The notes beneath the pieces were generated by a model. The model was not told the origin of the DNA. It worked only from the letters and a program-made list of their open reading frames with translations, and did no database searches. From assembly GCA_035552275.1 (NCBI GenBank), contig DASZLR010000156.1, positions 1 to 64,000 on the forward strand: DNA of 64,000 nt. Direction: 5' to 3'. Positions 42,879 to 52,571 of this stretch are shown here, piece by piece. Source of the stretch: DASVLX01 sp035552275 (lineage in GTDB: Bacteria; Actinomycetota; Actinomycetes; Mycobacteriales; Pseudonocardiaceae). The translations under genes and the position numbers were made by a program. How positions within the stretch are numbered: position 1 is the first letter of the stretch; each line of letters opens with the position of its first letter.

Positions 42879-44165
42879 CTATTTCTGGTTCGGATAGACT
42901 TTGGCGAACGGTCGTCCGGTCGGCGCCTCGCTCTGTCCGGGGCTCGGATACGGGTTGTCGTTGCTCAGCAACTCGGGCAGTTGCAGCGGGACGCCCCGCA
43001 CAATCTGGGTGGTGCCCTCGTCCGGGCCGAGCCGGAAGAAGTGAATGCCGGCCTCGTCCGTGTACTTCATGATCGCGCTGAAATTCGAGAAGAACGCGCC
43101 GAGTTCCGGACCATAGGGCTCCAGATAGCCCAGCATCGGATCGAGGTTGCTCATCGCGGTCCGCAACTGCGGCACCATCGCGGTGGCGTCCTGGGCGACC
43201 GCCGGCACCCTGTCGAGGGTGGCCGGCGCCTGCTGCAAGGTGTTGTTGAGGTCCGGCAGCAGCCCGCGCAGGTCCGCAGTGGTGGCCGGCAGTTGCCGCA
43301 GCGCGGTGTTGAGATAGGGCGCGGCGGTTCGCAGGTTGGCCGCGACCGGCGCCAGCGACGAGGACAGCTGCGTCAGCTTCTGGGTCGCCGACTGGGTGCT
43401 GTCCAGCACGCCCGGCAGCAGCCGAACGGTGTCGGTGAGGCTCTGTTGCTGACCGCTGGTCGCCGAGGTGAGCTGTTGCGCGTCGCCCACCAGGCTGGAG
43501 ATCTGTCCTTCGCCCTCGTCCAGCGCACCGAGCACCGCCGTGGTCTGCTGCGCCAGCGCGGTCAGATCCTTGGACTGCGCAGCGATCGCGTCGACGGCCG
43601 TATAGCCCTCGTTGCCGATCTGGCCGAGCCCGGTCATCGCGCCGGACAGGTTCTGCTGGGTGCCGGCGGTGCCCGCGCCCAACGTCCGGACCAGGCTGCC
43701 CAGCGACGCCCTGGTCTTCGGATCGATGCTGGCCAGCACATCGCTGAGCTGCACCGACGGCAGTACCGCGGAGCCGGGGAGAACGGTTCCCGACGACAGC
43801 GACGGGCCGTGGCCGTCCACCACATCCACATAGGACTCGCCGGCCAGCGACTTCGCGCCGATCCGCACGGTCGCGCCCTGATGGATCGGCGCGGCCTGCG
43901 AATCGAGATTCAGCACCACGTCGACCCTGCCGGGCTCCTGGGTGATCGAGGCGACCTGGCCGATCGTCACGCCGGCCGTCTCCACGTCGCCGACCGCGAT
44001 CAGGTTGGCGGCGTCATTGGTCTGGAAGGCGACCTGATACTGGCTGGCGGCGAACGGATCGGACACCCCCGCCTTGCCGAGCAGGTATCCGGTGTAGACC
44101 ATCGACAGGACGAAGAAGATCGACAACGCGATGATCTTGCCGGCCGTGCCCCTGATGAGCCGCAT
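42879..44165 (-). CDS. Mce family protein, sixth position (MceF-like)
   Basis: Mce substrate-channel subunit of 428 aa. One N-terminal membrane helix (KIIALSIFFVLSMVYTGYLLG), then an MlaD/Mce domain (QVAFQTNDAANLIAVGDVETAGVTIGQVASI), then a long Gln/Leu-rich coiled-coil-like region and a folded tail. ATG 44165 follows GGAGG and overlaps the MceE stop; a GTG one codon before is possible. It is part of the hexameric Mce assembly that carries lipids through the envelope. Confidence 0.9.
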   Translation of the reverse strand: MRLIRGTAGKIIALSIFFVLSMVYTGYLLGKAGVSDPFAASQYQVAFQTNDAANLIAVGDVETAGVTIGQVASITQEPGRVDVVLNLDSQAAPIHQGATVRIGAKSLAGESYVDVVDGHGPSLSSGTVLPGSAVLPSVQLSDVLASIDPKTRASLGSLVRTLGAGTAGTQQNLSGAMTGLGQIGNEGYTAVDAIAAQSKDLTALAQQTTAVLGALDEGEGQISSLVGDAQQLTSATSGQQQSLTDTVRLLPGVLDSTQSATQKLTQLSSSLAPVAANLRTAAPYLNTALRQLPATTADLRGLLPDLNNTLQQAPATLDRVPAVAQDATAMVPQLRTAMSNLDPMLGYLEPYGPELGAFFSNFSAIMKYTDEAGIHFFRLGPDEGTTQIVRGVPLQLPELLSNDNPYPSPGQSEAPTGRPFAKVYPNQK

Positions 44166-45421
44166 CACTGACCTCCACCCGTGTTGCCACCATGCGTGCC
44201 GGGCAGCACGCCGGCGTCCGGCAGCGGAACCGTCACATGGCCGCGGATGAATCCGCCGTTGGCGTCGGACAGGCTGAACGCGCCGCTGGTGTTGTAGATG
44301 AACGCCTGCACGTCGTTGATGTAGGGCACCAGGGTGCTGGTGTCCGGGCCGAGATCGCCGGCCAGCGGTGCGAGACTGCCCAATGCGGTGCGCACATTGC
44401 TCACCAGCGGGCTCAGGTTCTGCAGGACCGGCCCGGCCTCGGCCACCACCGGCCCGGCCGCCTGCACGGTCTGCCCGAGACTGTTCACCGTGCCCTGCAG
44501 TTTCCGCAGCACCGACGGCAACTGCCCGGACGCCGCGCCGAGATTCTTCAGCGCCGGATCGAGTTGGCCGCTCAGCCCGGTGACGCTGGTCATCGCGGTG
44601 CGCAGCGCGTTGGTGGTGCCCGGCAACTGTTGCAGGGTGGACTGTAGGTCACTGTTGTTCTGGGACAGTGCGGTCAGAGTCTGCTCGGTCGCGTCCATCA
44701 GGCCCGACAACCGGGAGTCGTTGTGCCCCACAGCGGTGCTGATCTCCGACAGCGCGGTCACCAGTTCGGCGATGTTCTGCCGCCTGGTCTGCAATGCGTT
44801 CAGCACCGGCTGGAACGCCACCAGCGTCGCGTCCGTCGCGTTGAGACCGCTGGGCAGGTTCTGCGGGGCGCTGGCCAACGCGACATCCGAGGTCTCCAGA
44901 AGGTCGGTGAGCGCGGCGCGACTGCTGGAGCTCAGGTTGTCCAGCACCTCGTCGGGCTGGATCGGCCGCTCGGTCTGGCTGGCCGGGATCACGCCGCCCG
45001 CAGGTAGCGGTGTTCCCGGTGGGCCGCCCGGATCGACCTCGACGTACATCTCGTTGAGCGGATTCGTCGGCCGCAGCACGAGATGCGCATTGCGGTAGAT
45101 CTGGTGGCCGGGCTCCAGCGAGAAGGTCAGCCGCGCCTGGCCGTTGGCGGTCACCTGGCTGTCGGTGATCTGGCCGACCGGAACGCCGGCGATGCGCACC
45201 AACGGCTGCTGGCCGGGGTTGACCGCGGCGGCCTCAATGAAATCGGCGGAGAACGTGTAGCGCTCGGCCCACGGCGGAATGAACCGCTGGTTGCCCAGGA
45301 TGATGGCGGCGCTGGTAATCCCGAGGGCTATCAGGATCGTCACCGCGAGCACGTTGCGGCCGAGGCCGGGGACGGTGCGAATCCGTTCCCACGTCCGGCG
45401 AATCGAGAACTTCCTGTTCAT
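44165..45421 (-). CDS. Mce family protein, fifth position (MceE-like)
   Basis: Mce protein of 418 aa: N-terminal helix NVLAVTILIALGITSAAIIL, Mce domain with FIEAAAVNPGQQPLVRIAGVPVGQIT, then a helical region rich in Q/T/L. Mycobacterial MceE proteins are usually lipoproteins, but no lipobox cysteine is seen here. ATG 45421 is preceded by GGAAAG; the ORF extension upstream is shadow sequence. Gap to MceD is 7 bp. Confidence 0.9.
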   Translation of the reverse strand: MNRKFSIRRTWERIRTVPGLGRNVLAVTILIALGITSAAIILGNQRFIPPWAERYTFSADFIEAAAVNPGQQPLVRIAGVPVGQITDSQVTANGQARLTFSLEPGHQIYRNAHLVLRPTNPLNEMYVEVDPGGPPGTPLPAGGVIPASQTERPIQPDEVLDNLSSSSRAALTDLLETSDVALASAPQNLPSGLNATDATLVAFQPVLNALQTRRQNIAELVTALSEISTAVGHNDSRLSGLMDATEQTLTALSQNNSDLQSTLQQLPGTTNALRTAMTSVTGLSGQLDPALKNLGAASGQLPSVLRKLQGTVNSLGQTVQAAGPVVAEAGPVLQNLSPLVSNVRTALGSLAPLAGDLGPDTSTLVPYINDVQAFIYNTSGAFSLSDANGGFIRGHVTVPLPDAGVLPGTHGGNTGGGQ

Positions 45422-45428
45422 CGCTGGC

Positions 45429-46922
45429 CTACTTTCCCTGCGGATTGCCGAGGCCGAGCAGCGCGCCAAGGCCGGAGGTGATGTCGCCCTGGCCGGGTGG
45501 CGCGTTGACCGGCGCCAGCGGCGCGGTCAGCACGCTGCCCTGACCGGGCGCGGAGGCCGACTCGCCGGTCCAGCCGTTGCCGCCGGCGCCGGACGAAGGC
45601 AGCAACGCCAGGCCGTCCGCCGGCAGCAAACCCAGCGACTGCAACAACTGCGCGGTTCCGATGTCGTTGCCGCCCACCGAGGACACGCCGACCCCAAGCC
45701 CAAGACCGAGCATCCGGCCGTTCTTGTCGCCGTACTGGGACAGGCTCGCGGTGTGCGCGGCCAGGTAGCCGACCTCCTGGTAGAAGAGGTGACCGTTGCC
45801 GCCATCGCCGGCGTAGTAACCGGATCCGCTCCACGGCGACAGCACCATCTTCGCGATCGGCCCGTTCACCCGATCCAGCACCGGCCCGCTGATGTCGTTG
45901 AGCGTGGTGGTGGCGAGCTGGGCGGTCGGCGTCAGTTGCGACACGATGGGCAGCGCCTGGTCGAGCACCGGCCGCAGGTTGTCCACCAGCGGTCGGGCGG
46001 CCGCGATCACCGGATTCGCCGCGCTCAGCAGCGGTCCGAGTTGTTGCGCCGCCGGCAATGCCGCGTTGGCGGTGCTGGTGAGCTGATTCAGCGTGCCCTG
46101 CAGGGAGACCATGCCGGTTCGAGTGGCCGACAGGGTCTGCGGCAACGATCCGATGGCCTCAGCCAACGGCGCCCGCGAGTTGGACAGGGCGCCGCTGACC
46201 GAGTTCAGGGAGTCCACAACAGAGCCGAGCTGCCCGTCGTGCTCGCTCATCACCGCGGCCATCGAGTCCAGATCCGGCACCAACTGGCTCAGATCCTGAC
46301 CCGGCCGGGTGCCTTCGAGTCCGGAAAGGACGGCGTTGGCCGGGGCCAGCGTGCCGGGCGCGTCGCGCAGCACGTTGCCGACCGCCGCGCCGGCGCCGTT
46401 GGACAGCGCCTGGTTGGTCAGGTTGAGGGTGTTCTGGATGCTGGTGCGTGCCGACCCCGGAATCGCGGCAAGCACCTGGTCCAGCTCGACCGGGATATTG
46501 GTGCGGTTCAACGGGATCGTGCTGCCGTCGAACTGCTGGTGAGTGCCACCGGGCGTCAACTGCACGTAGTAGTTGCCGCCGAGCAGCGTGGTCGGGCGGA
46601 TCAGCGCGGACGGCGCGCTGCCCAGCTTGCCCGGCACGTCGTCGTGCACCTTCATCGACACGATGACGTTGCCCTGGCTGTCGGGTTGGACATCGGTGAC
46701 CGTCCCGATCACCACACCGGCCATCTTGACTTCCGTCTTGTTCGGCACCAGCCGGTAGTCGCGGGCGAATTCGGCGTTCACCGTGCTGCCCGAGGACAGC
46801 GCGGTGGAGATCGCCTCCTTCTGGTAGACGGCGAACAACGCGGTCACCACGAGCACCAACAGCACCGCGCCGGTGATCACTCGGCTGCGGAATCGCCGCC
46901 TGATCGCGTGTACGGCGGTCAT
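45429..46922 (-). CDS. Mce family protein, fourth position (MceD-like)
   Basis: Longest Mce subunit here, 497 aa. Membrane helix VITGAVLLVLVVTALFAVYQ, Mce domain LVPNKTEVKMAGVVIGTVTDV, coiled-coil-like middle, and a Gly/Ser/Pro-rich C-terminal 120 residues. The ATG at 46922 follows GGAGGGAAG and the MceC stop by 1 bp; the long upstream extension of this frame is out-of-gene sequence. Confidence 0.9.
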   Translation of the reverse strand: MTAVHAIRRRFRSRVITGAVLLVLVVTALFAVYQKEAISTALSSGSTVNAEFARDYRLVPNKTEVKMAGVVIGTVTDVQPDSQGNVIVSMKVHDDVPGKLGSAPSALIRPTTLLGGNYYVQLTPGGTHQQFDGSTIPLNRTNIPVELDQVLAAIPGSARTSIQNTLNLTNQALSNGAGAAVGNVLRDAPGTLAPANAVLSGLEGTRPGQDLSQLVPDLDSMAAVMSEHDGQLGSVVDSLNSVSGALSNSRAPLAEAIGSLPQTLSATRTGMVSLQGTLNQLTSTANAALPAAQQLGPLLSAANPVIAAARPLVDNLRPVLDQALPIVSQLTPTAQLATTTLNDISGPVLDRVNGPIAKMVLSPWSGSGYYAGDGGNGHLFYQEVGYLAAHTASLSQYGDKNGRMLGLGLGVGVSSVGGNDIGTAQLLQSLGLLPADGLALLPSSGAGGNGWTGESASAPGQGSVLTAPLAPVNAPPGQGDITSGLGALLGLGNPQGK

Positions 46923-46923
46923 G

Positions 46924-48225
46924 TCACTTCCCTCCCGACAACAGCGTCGGCGGCACGAGATTGAGCGGGGACACGGTGCGATCACTGTCGGCCTGCGATC
47001 CCGGCGCGGGATAGGCGTCCTGGCCCTGCAGCACATCGGGCAGCACGCCACCGGTGGCCTGGGCGATCGCGTCGGCCGCGACGCCGACCCGAGCGCCGTG
47101 CACACCGGGCGAGACCGAAGTGGACACCATGCTTTCCACCCGCTCGAAGAACGAGACGACCTGGTTGGTGTATTCGGCGAGGACGCTGACCGGCAACGCC
47201 GCTTCGGTGAGACCGGCGGACACTTCCGGCGCGAGTGGTCGGGCATCGGCCAGAGTTGTGGTCAGGTCGGTCACCGCGGGTTGGGCGGCCGTGGCCACGC
47301 CGGGGACCTTGTTCAACGGGGTAATTCCCTCCGTCAGCACACCCCGCAGGTCGGGCGTCGCCTGTCCGAGCGAACCGGCGCCCGGCTGGATCGCCAGCAA
47401 CGCCGACCGCACGTCGTCCAGCGGCTGGTTCAGCGCGGTGAAACTGGTTCGTGCGTCGGTAAGCGTGCTCGGCAGGTCTCGCAGGGTGTTGCCCAGCGGC
47501 TGGCCGCCGTCGACGCTCAGTGCGCGGACGGTTGTGGCGAGCTGTTGGACCAGGCTGGACAGTTGCTGCTCGTGGCCGTTCAACGCGCCGGCGAGCTGGT
47601 CGGCGCTACTCAACAGCGCCGGCAGATTGGTGTCCTGATTGGACAGTTCGGTGCTGATGCCGCCGACATCGGTGAGCGTGGCCGGCAGGTGCTCCAACAG
47701 GTCGTGCACGTCCTGACTGTGCCCGGCGACACCGTCGCCGACCTGGCGGAGAGTGCTGGCCAGCGCGTTGCGGGTCGGCGGGTCGAGCACGTCGAGCAAC
47801 TGGTCGAGGTCCGCGGAGTTGACGTCCCGGCTGGGCGGGAGGACCTGGGTGCCGAGCAGGCCGGCGGACGGGTGGCCGACATCGATTTCCACGAACTTCT
47901 TCGCCAGCGCCGACTGATCCCAGATCGCGGCCCGCGCGTCCGAGTACACCGGCACGTGCCCGTCCAGTTGCAGCGTGACGATGCCTTCGCCGTTGGCGTA
48001 GCTCAGCGCCGACACCCGGCCGATCCGCGAGCTGTTCTCCCGCACGTCGTCGCCGACCTGCAGCGGGGCGCCCACATTGGTGAACGCGGCCTGGACCATC
48101 GTGGTCGGCGCGCCGGGCAGCCCGGAGCTGGCGGTCACGCCGAACAGCAGAATCAGGACGAGCACGACGAGGCCGCCGATGCCGACGACGAACGAACGGG
48201 TCGTGCTTCGGGACACGGCCGCCAT
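46924..48225 (-). CDS. Mce family protein, third position (MceC-like)
   Basis: Mce subunit of 433 aa with helix FVVGIGGLVVLVLILLFGV, Mce domain (QAAFTNVGAPLQVGDDVRENSSRIGRV; two adjacent pieces) and a helical region ending SPLNLVPPTLLSGGK. ATG 48225 overlaps the MceB stop (TGATG); GTG 48228 is an alternative. The second-domain region repeats LPATLTDVG- and LPSTLTDAR-like turns typical of Mce coiled coils. Confidence 0.9.
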   Translation of the reverse strand: MAAVSRSTTRSFVVGIGGLVVLVLILLFGVTASSGLPGAPTTMVQAAFTNVGAPLQVGDDVRENSSRIGRVSALSYANGEGIVTLQLDGHVPVYSDARAAIWDQSALAKKFVEIDVGHPSAGLLGTQVLPPSRDVNSADLDQLLDVLDPPTRNALASTLRQVGDGVAGHSQDVHDLLEHLPATLTDVGGISTELSNQDTNLPALLSSADQLAGALNGHEQQLSSLVQQLATTVRALSVDGGQPLGNTLRDLPSTLTDARTSFTALNQPLDDVRSALLAIQPGAGSLGQATPDLRGVLTEGITPLNKVPGVATAAQPAVTDLTTTLADARPLAPEVSAGLTEAALPVSVLAEYTNQVVSFFERVESMVSTSVSPGVHGARVGVAADAIAQATGGVLPDVLQGQDAYPAPGSQADSDRTVSPLNLVPPTLLSGGK

Positions 48226-49604
48226 CACAGACCTCCCAGGAGCTGACCGAGCAGCGAGTTCTCCTGCGACGGATCCAGGCCGGTGGCGCTGCCGTTGCTG
48301 GAGGGTTGGCCGCCCAAGGGCGGCAACAGCGAGCCGATACCACCCAACGGCCCCGATGGGGACGGTGGCGAACCAGCCGGCGGGGTCGTCGACGGTCCCG
48401 ACGGGGCGGTGGGCGCGGCGTTGCCGCCGAGGCCGACACCCGGAATCTGCAACAGGCCCTGCGGGGTGGTCACCACGAACGCGCGGAAGTAGTTGCTCAG
48501 CCCGTCCCGGCCGTTCGTGCTCAACGCCCAGTCCTTCATGAAGTCCAGCACCGTGGTGAGTTTCGGGCTGAGCGCACCGACGAGTTGGTTCGCCGAGGCG
48601 CTGACCGTGGGCAGCGCGGCGCCGCCGGGACCGAGATCCCGGACCACCGGCTGGGCCTGGTCGAGCAGCGACTTGGCCTCGTTCAGCACGTTCGGCAGCG
48701 ACGCCAGCGCGGGATTGGCACTGTCGGCGAACGAATTCAGCTCCGAGGTGATCTGCGTCAGATTGTCCGTCACCGGACGCACCGACCGCAGGACCGGCGT
48801 GGCCGCGTCAGCGACCCCGGAGACCTGCGCCAAGGCGTGCTGAGCTTGCTGCAAGGTGGCCGGCAGTTGCTGGATCGCCGACGACATCGCCTGTTTCTGC
48901 GCCGACATCGCCGACAGCAGTTGCTTGGCGTATTCGACCGCCTGGTCCAGATCCTGACCGTTGTTGCTGGCCAACGCCTTCGCCACCGGGCTCGCCCGGT
49001 CCACCAGTTGGGAGAGCACCGAGTTCTGCTGGTCGAGGATCTGGCCGAGCTGCTGGGTGTTCTGCATCGCCGGCACCAGGGCGGTAAGCGCACTGTTGAT
49101 GTTCTGGCCCTGTCCGGCGACACCTTGGCCGAGAGTCGTCACCAGCGCGGCCAGCGCGGTCGACGTCGGATCGTTCAGCGAGTCGAGCACCTGGTCCAGG
49201 TCGACGGCGGCGCTGGTGCGGCTGGCCGGGATCAGTTGCGGCGCCGACATCGCCGGCGCGCTCGCCGAACCGGGGTTGAGGTCGATGAACCGCTCGCCGA
49301 GCAACGTCACCGGGCGGATCATCGCGCTCGCGTCCTGGTGCAGCGGGAGCGCGGACTTGTCGAGATCGACGGTCACCGCGGCCTGGCCGTTGCGCAGCGC
49401 GACCGACGAGATCTCGCCGACCTGAATGCCGTCCATCCGCACCAGGTTGCCGGCGATCAACGGGCTCGCGTCGGCGAACATGATGGTGATCGGGGTGGTC
49501 GTGCTGTCCGAATGCCGGGTGTAGAGCACCCCGCCGACGACGACCGCGGCCAGCGCGGCGACCACAACGGTCACCGTGAGCCATTTCCTGCGAAGCCAAC
49601 TCAT
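48225..49604 (-). CDS. Mce family protein, second position (MceB-like)
   Basis: Mce subunit of 459 aa. Helix LTVTVVVAALAAVVVGGVLY, Mce domain MFADASPLIAGNLVRMDGIQ followed by VGEISSVALRNG, helical middle, and a Pro/Gly/Ser-rich C-terminus (PSGPSTTPPAGSPPSPSGP). It starts by ATGA overlap with MceA, showing coupling. The Pro-rich tail probably spans the envelope or cell wall. Confidence 0.9.
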   Translation of the reverse strand: MSWLRRKWLTVTVVVAALAAVVVGGVLYTRHSDSTTTPITIMFADASPLIAGNLVRMDGIQVGEISSVALRNGQAAVTVDLDKSALPLHQDASAMIRPVTLLGERFIDLNPGSASAPAMSAPQLIPASRTSAAVDLDQVLDSLNDPTSTALAALVTTLGQGVAGQGQNINSALTALVPAMQNTQQLGQILDQQNSVLSQLVDRASPVAKALASNNGQDLDQAVEYAKQLLSAMSAQKQAMSSAIQQLPATLQQAQHALAQVSGVADAATPVLRSVRPVTDNLTQITSELNSFADSANPALASLPNVLNEAKSLLDQAQPVVRDLGPGGAALPTVSASANQLVGALSPKLTTVLDFMKDWALSTNGRDGLSNYFRAFVVTTPQGLLQIPGVGLGGNAAPTAPSGPSTTPPAGSPPSPSGPLGGIGSLLPPLGGQPSSNGSATGLDPSQENSLLGQLLGGL

Positions 49605-50851
49605 CGTTGAGTACTCCCATTCGCGTCAACCCAGGGCTGCCCGGACGCCAGGCCCGGCGCGGGAGTCGAGTTCGGACCACCGGTCAGTCCCACCAGGAGT
49701 CCCGGGTTGTCATCGAGGACGTTCGTGCCCACCTGGACCAAGCCGTGGAAGTAGTGCCCCTGGGCGTCGTAGTTCGCGAACGCAGCGCCCCAGTTGCTCA
49801 GCCAGCCGATCACGTCGGGCGTGTAGGGCCGCAGGAAGTTGACCGCCGGGTTCAGCTGGGTCACCGCCTGATTCACCCCCGGCAGCGCCGCATTCGCACT
49901 GTCCAGAAGGGACGGTGTGTACTGGAGCAGGGTGCTGGCCGACTGGAGCACCGGACCCAGCTTCGCCACCGTCGGCCGCAGGTCGACCAGCAGCGGGCTG
50001 AGGTTCTGCGACACCGAGGTGAGTTGCTGGGTCGCCGGTTGCAGATCCTGCAACAGCGGCACCGCCGCGTTCACCGCGCCGGGGACGGTGTTCAGGGTGT
50101 TCTGCGCCGCGCTGAGCGTGCCGGGCAGGGCGCCCAGCGCCGCCTGCAACTGCTGCTGTTGGGTGGCCATCGCCGAGGTCGCCGAGGTCAGATTGCCGAC
50201 CACCTGCCGCAGCTCGGTGCGCCGCGCGGCCAGCGGATCGGTCATCTTCCGCAGGTCGGTGACCAGGTTCTGGATCGCCGGCCCGTCCTGGCCGATCGCC
50301 TGCAGCACTGAGCCCAGTTCCTGCACGGCCGGACCGGCGGTGTTGATGGTGCGCTGCAGATTGCCGGCCTGCGGCTGCAGATTCTGGTTCAGCTGCTGCA
50401 CCACCGAGTTCAGCCGCGCCCTGGTCGCCGGGTCCAACGCCGACAGCACCTGGTCCAGCTCGACCTGCTCGGTTCCGGCCGGCACCAGCGCGTCGGACGG
50501 GATCAGCGGATTCTTCGCCGGGCCGGGCGTCAGCTCGATCACCCGCTCACCGAGCAGACCCCGCCACTGCACCTGGGCCTGGGTGCCGGTGTGCAGCGGG
50601 GAGTGCGCGTTGTCCACCGACACCGTCACCAGGGCCTGGTCGTCCTCGGTCTCCAGCTTGGTGACCTGGCCGACCGGCACGCCACCGATCTCGACCCGGG
50701 AGCCGGACAGCAGGTTCGCCGCGTTCGGCATCACCAGTTGCAGCTGATACCCCGACGACGACGCGTTCGACCCCAGCAGGTAACCACCGGCGGCGACCAC
50801 GATCACCGCCAGCACCACGACGCCCACGAGCCACTTCGCTCGACGCATCAT
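49601..50851 (-). CDS. Mce family protein, first position (MceA-like)
   Basis: Mce subunit of 416 aa, first after the ATPase gene. Helix WLVGVVVLAVIVVAAGGYLL, Mce domain LVMPNAANLLSGSRVEIGGV with PVGQVTKLE, then a helical region. Two tandem ATG codons begin the ORF, 1 bp after the ATPase stop. The subunit order A-F is from position; sequence alone does not name each subunit. Confidence 0.9.
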   Translation of the reverse strand: MMRRAKWLVGVVVLAVIVVAAGGYLLGSNASSSGYQLQLVMPNAANLLSGSRVEIGGVPVGQVTKLETEDDQALVTVSVDNAHSPLHTGTQAQVQWRGLLGERVIELTPGPAKNPLIPSDALVPAGTEQVELDQVLSALDPATRARLNSVVQQLNQNLQPQAGNLQRTINTAGPAVQELGSVLQAIGQDGPAIQNLVTDLRKMTDPLAARRTELRQVVGNLTSATSAMATQQQQLQAALGALPGTLSAAQNTLNTVPGAVNAAVPLLQDLQPATQQLTSVSQNLSPLLVDLRPTVAKLGPVLQSASTLLQYTPSLLDSANAALPGVNQAVTQLNPAVNFLRPYTPDVIGWLSNWGAAFANYDAQGHYFHGLVQVGTNVLDDNPGLLVGLTGGPNSTPAPGLASGQPWVDANGSTQR

Positions 50852-50852
50852 C

Positions 50853-51695
50853 TCAGTCCATCCCCAATGGACCGACCGAGTCGCCGGCGAGGAACTGCCG
50901 GACGAACGGGTCGGCCGACGAGAACGCCTCGTCGGCGGGTCCGTAGTAGACGACCTGGCCCTGCCAGATCAGGCCGACGTAGTCACTGACCTTGCGCGCG
51001 GTCTTGATGTCGTGGGTGACCACCACGTAGGTGCCCTTGTCTTCCGCGTGCACCTTGAGGATCACGTCGTTGAGCAGGCTGGTCCGCACCGGGTCCAGAC
51101 CGGAGTCCGGTTCGTCGAAGAGCACGATCTCCGGGTTCATCACCAACGCCCTGGCGAATCCGGCGCGCTTCTTCATACCGCCGGAGATCTCGCTGGGCGC
51201 CTTCTTCTCGGCCGCTTCGAGACCGACTTCCTGCAGGCGTTCCTTGACGATCTGCCGGATCTCCGACTCGGACAGGTCGGTGTGCTTCCGCAGTGGAAAC
51301 GCGACGTTGTCGTAGACGTTCATCGAGCCGAACAGCGCGCCGTCCTGGAACAGCACGCCGAACCGCTTGCGCAGCTCGGCCCGTTCCCGCTCGTGAATGG
51401 CCCAGATGTCCTTGCCGAAGATCTGCACCGACCCGGAGTCCGGCTCCAGCAGCCCGACCATGTGCTTGAGCAGTACGCTCTTGCCGGTGCCGGACGGCCC
51501 CAGAATGGTGGTCACCGCACCCGGCTCGAAATCCAGACTCAGCCCGCGCATGACCTGGAACGAGCCGAACGACTTGTGCAGATCCCGGACGCGGGCCACC
51601 GAACCCGAATGGCCGTTCTGCTGCTTGCCGTTACCCGACGGCCGCACCGCCGTCAGAACTTCGGTAGCACCTTCGCCGCTGTCCTGCGCATACAT
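50853..51695 (-). CDS. MceG/Mkl-like ATP-binding protein of the Mce importer
   Basis: ABC ATPase of 280 aa, close to the MlaF/Mkl type. Walker A LGPSGTGKSVLL, Q-loop FQDGALF, signature SGGMKKRAGFARAL (with SGGM in place of SGGQ, usual for this family), Walker B EIVLFDEPDSGLDP and the switch His in VVTHD. It should energise lipid import by the YrbE permeases. In mycobacteria this ATPase is encoded elsewhere; here it sits between yrbEB and mceA. ATG 51695 follows GAGGAG. Confidence 0.92.
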   Translation of the reverse strand: MYAQDSGEGATEVLTAVRPSGNGKQQNGHSGSVARVRDLHKSFGSFQVMRGLSLDFEPGAVTTILGPSGTGKSVLLKHMVGLLEPDSGSVQIFGKDIWAIHERERAELRKRFGVLFQDGALFGSMNVYDNVAFPLRKHTDLSESEIRQIVKERLQEVGLEAAEKKAPSEISGGMKKRAGFARALVMNPEIVLFDEPDSGLDPVRTSLLNDVILKVHAEDKGTYVVVTHDIKTARKVSDYVGLIWQGQVVYYGPADEAFSSADPFVRQFLAGDSVGPLGMD

Positions 51696-51713
51696 CACGA
51701 CTCCTCAAATCCT

Positions 51714-52559
51714 CTAGTTCCCGATCGGTGTCTGGATCGTGGTGCCGAAGAAAAGCTGGTACAGAATGGCCGCCGCGCCGCTGACGATGATCATGTTGAC
51801 CATCATTGATTTCGCGGTGCTCCGGCCGACCTCGACCGGACCCCCGGACGCGGTGTAGCCGTAGAAACAGCCGACGATCACTACCAGGGTCGCCAGCAAC
51901 ATGGCCCAGATCAGCGCGTACAGCAGGTCCAACGGGGTCTGGAAGGACCAGAAGATGTTCGAGTAGCCGCCCGGCGACGTCGTCTGCAGCATCACCTGCG
52001 CGACCAGCCAGGAGCCGACGTACTGGCAGCCCTCACCGGCCAGGAACAAGAAGGGCGCGGATATCCACATCGCCCACAACCGAGATCCGGCGAGATAGGC
52101 GCGGGAGTGCACGCCCATCACCTCAAGGGCATCGATCTCGTCGGTGATGCGCATCGAGCCGATTTCCGCGACATATCCACAGCCGACCTTGGCGGCCAGA
52201 ATCCAGCCCCACATCGAGGTGGTGTCGGCCTTCAGATCGCCGACCGCGGTGAAGACGCCGACATAGCCGCTCGCGCCCACCTGGTCGAGAATGTAGTGGC
52301 CCTGCAAACCGGTCTCCGCGCCGATCGCGAACATCATGAACCAGATGATCACGCCACTGGACCGGACCAGGATCGCCGCCTGCCGGATCACCTCGGAGAA
52401 ATACAGTCCCAGCGTCAGCGGCGCCTCGGCGAGCACCCGAAATCCGAACCACGAGATATCCCCGAGCGTCTCGAACATCACGTACAGCACATTGCGCGGC
52501 TTGGGCCGCGCCGGCCGCGATCGGATCGCGGGCGGGCCGCTGTCGGTAATGGCAGTCAT
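51714..52559 (-). CDS. YrbE-B (MlaE-type) permease of the Mce system
   Basis: Integral membrane permease of 281 aa with five or six predicted helices and the MlaE-family features VGASGYVGVFTAVGDLKA, AAKVGCGYVAEIGSMRITDEIDAL and EVMGVHSRAYLAGSR. It pairs with the upstream YrbE-A to form the transmembrane part of the importer. The gap to YrbE-A is 12 bp. Length is normal for the family. Confidence 0.93.
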   Translation of the reverse strand: MTAITDSGPPAIRSRPARPKPRNVLYVMFETLGDISWFGFRVLAEAPLTLGLYFSEVIRQAAILVRSSGVIIWFMMFAIGAETGLQGHYILDQVGASGYVGVFTAVGDLKADTTSMWGWILAAKVGCGYVAEIGSMRITDEIDALEVMGVHSRAYLAGSRLWAMWISAPFLFLAGEGCQYVGSWLVAQVMLQTTSPGGYSNIFWSFQTPLDLLYALIWAMLLATLVVIVGCFYGYTASGGPVEVGRSTAKSMMVNMIIVSGAAAILYQLFFGTTIQTPIGN

Positions 52560-52571
52560 CGTTGATCGTCC

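Noticed and set aside
45429..47246. 605-codon form of the fourth Mce protein
   Set aside because: The first 108 codons overlap the MceC gene out of frame and lack the Mce N-terminal helix; ATG 46922 has a good ribosome site.
48306..49610. Long plus-strand frames opposite the mce genes
   Set aside because: They are Arg/Gln/His-rich antisense translations produced by the high GC bias, without domain features.
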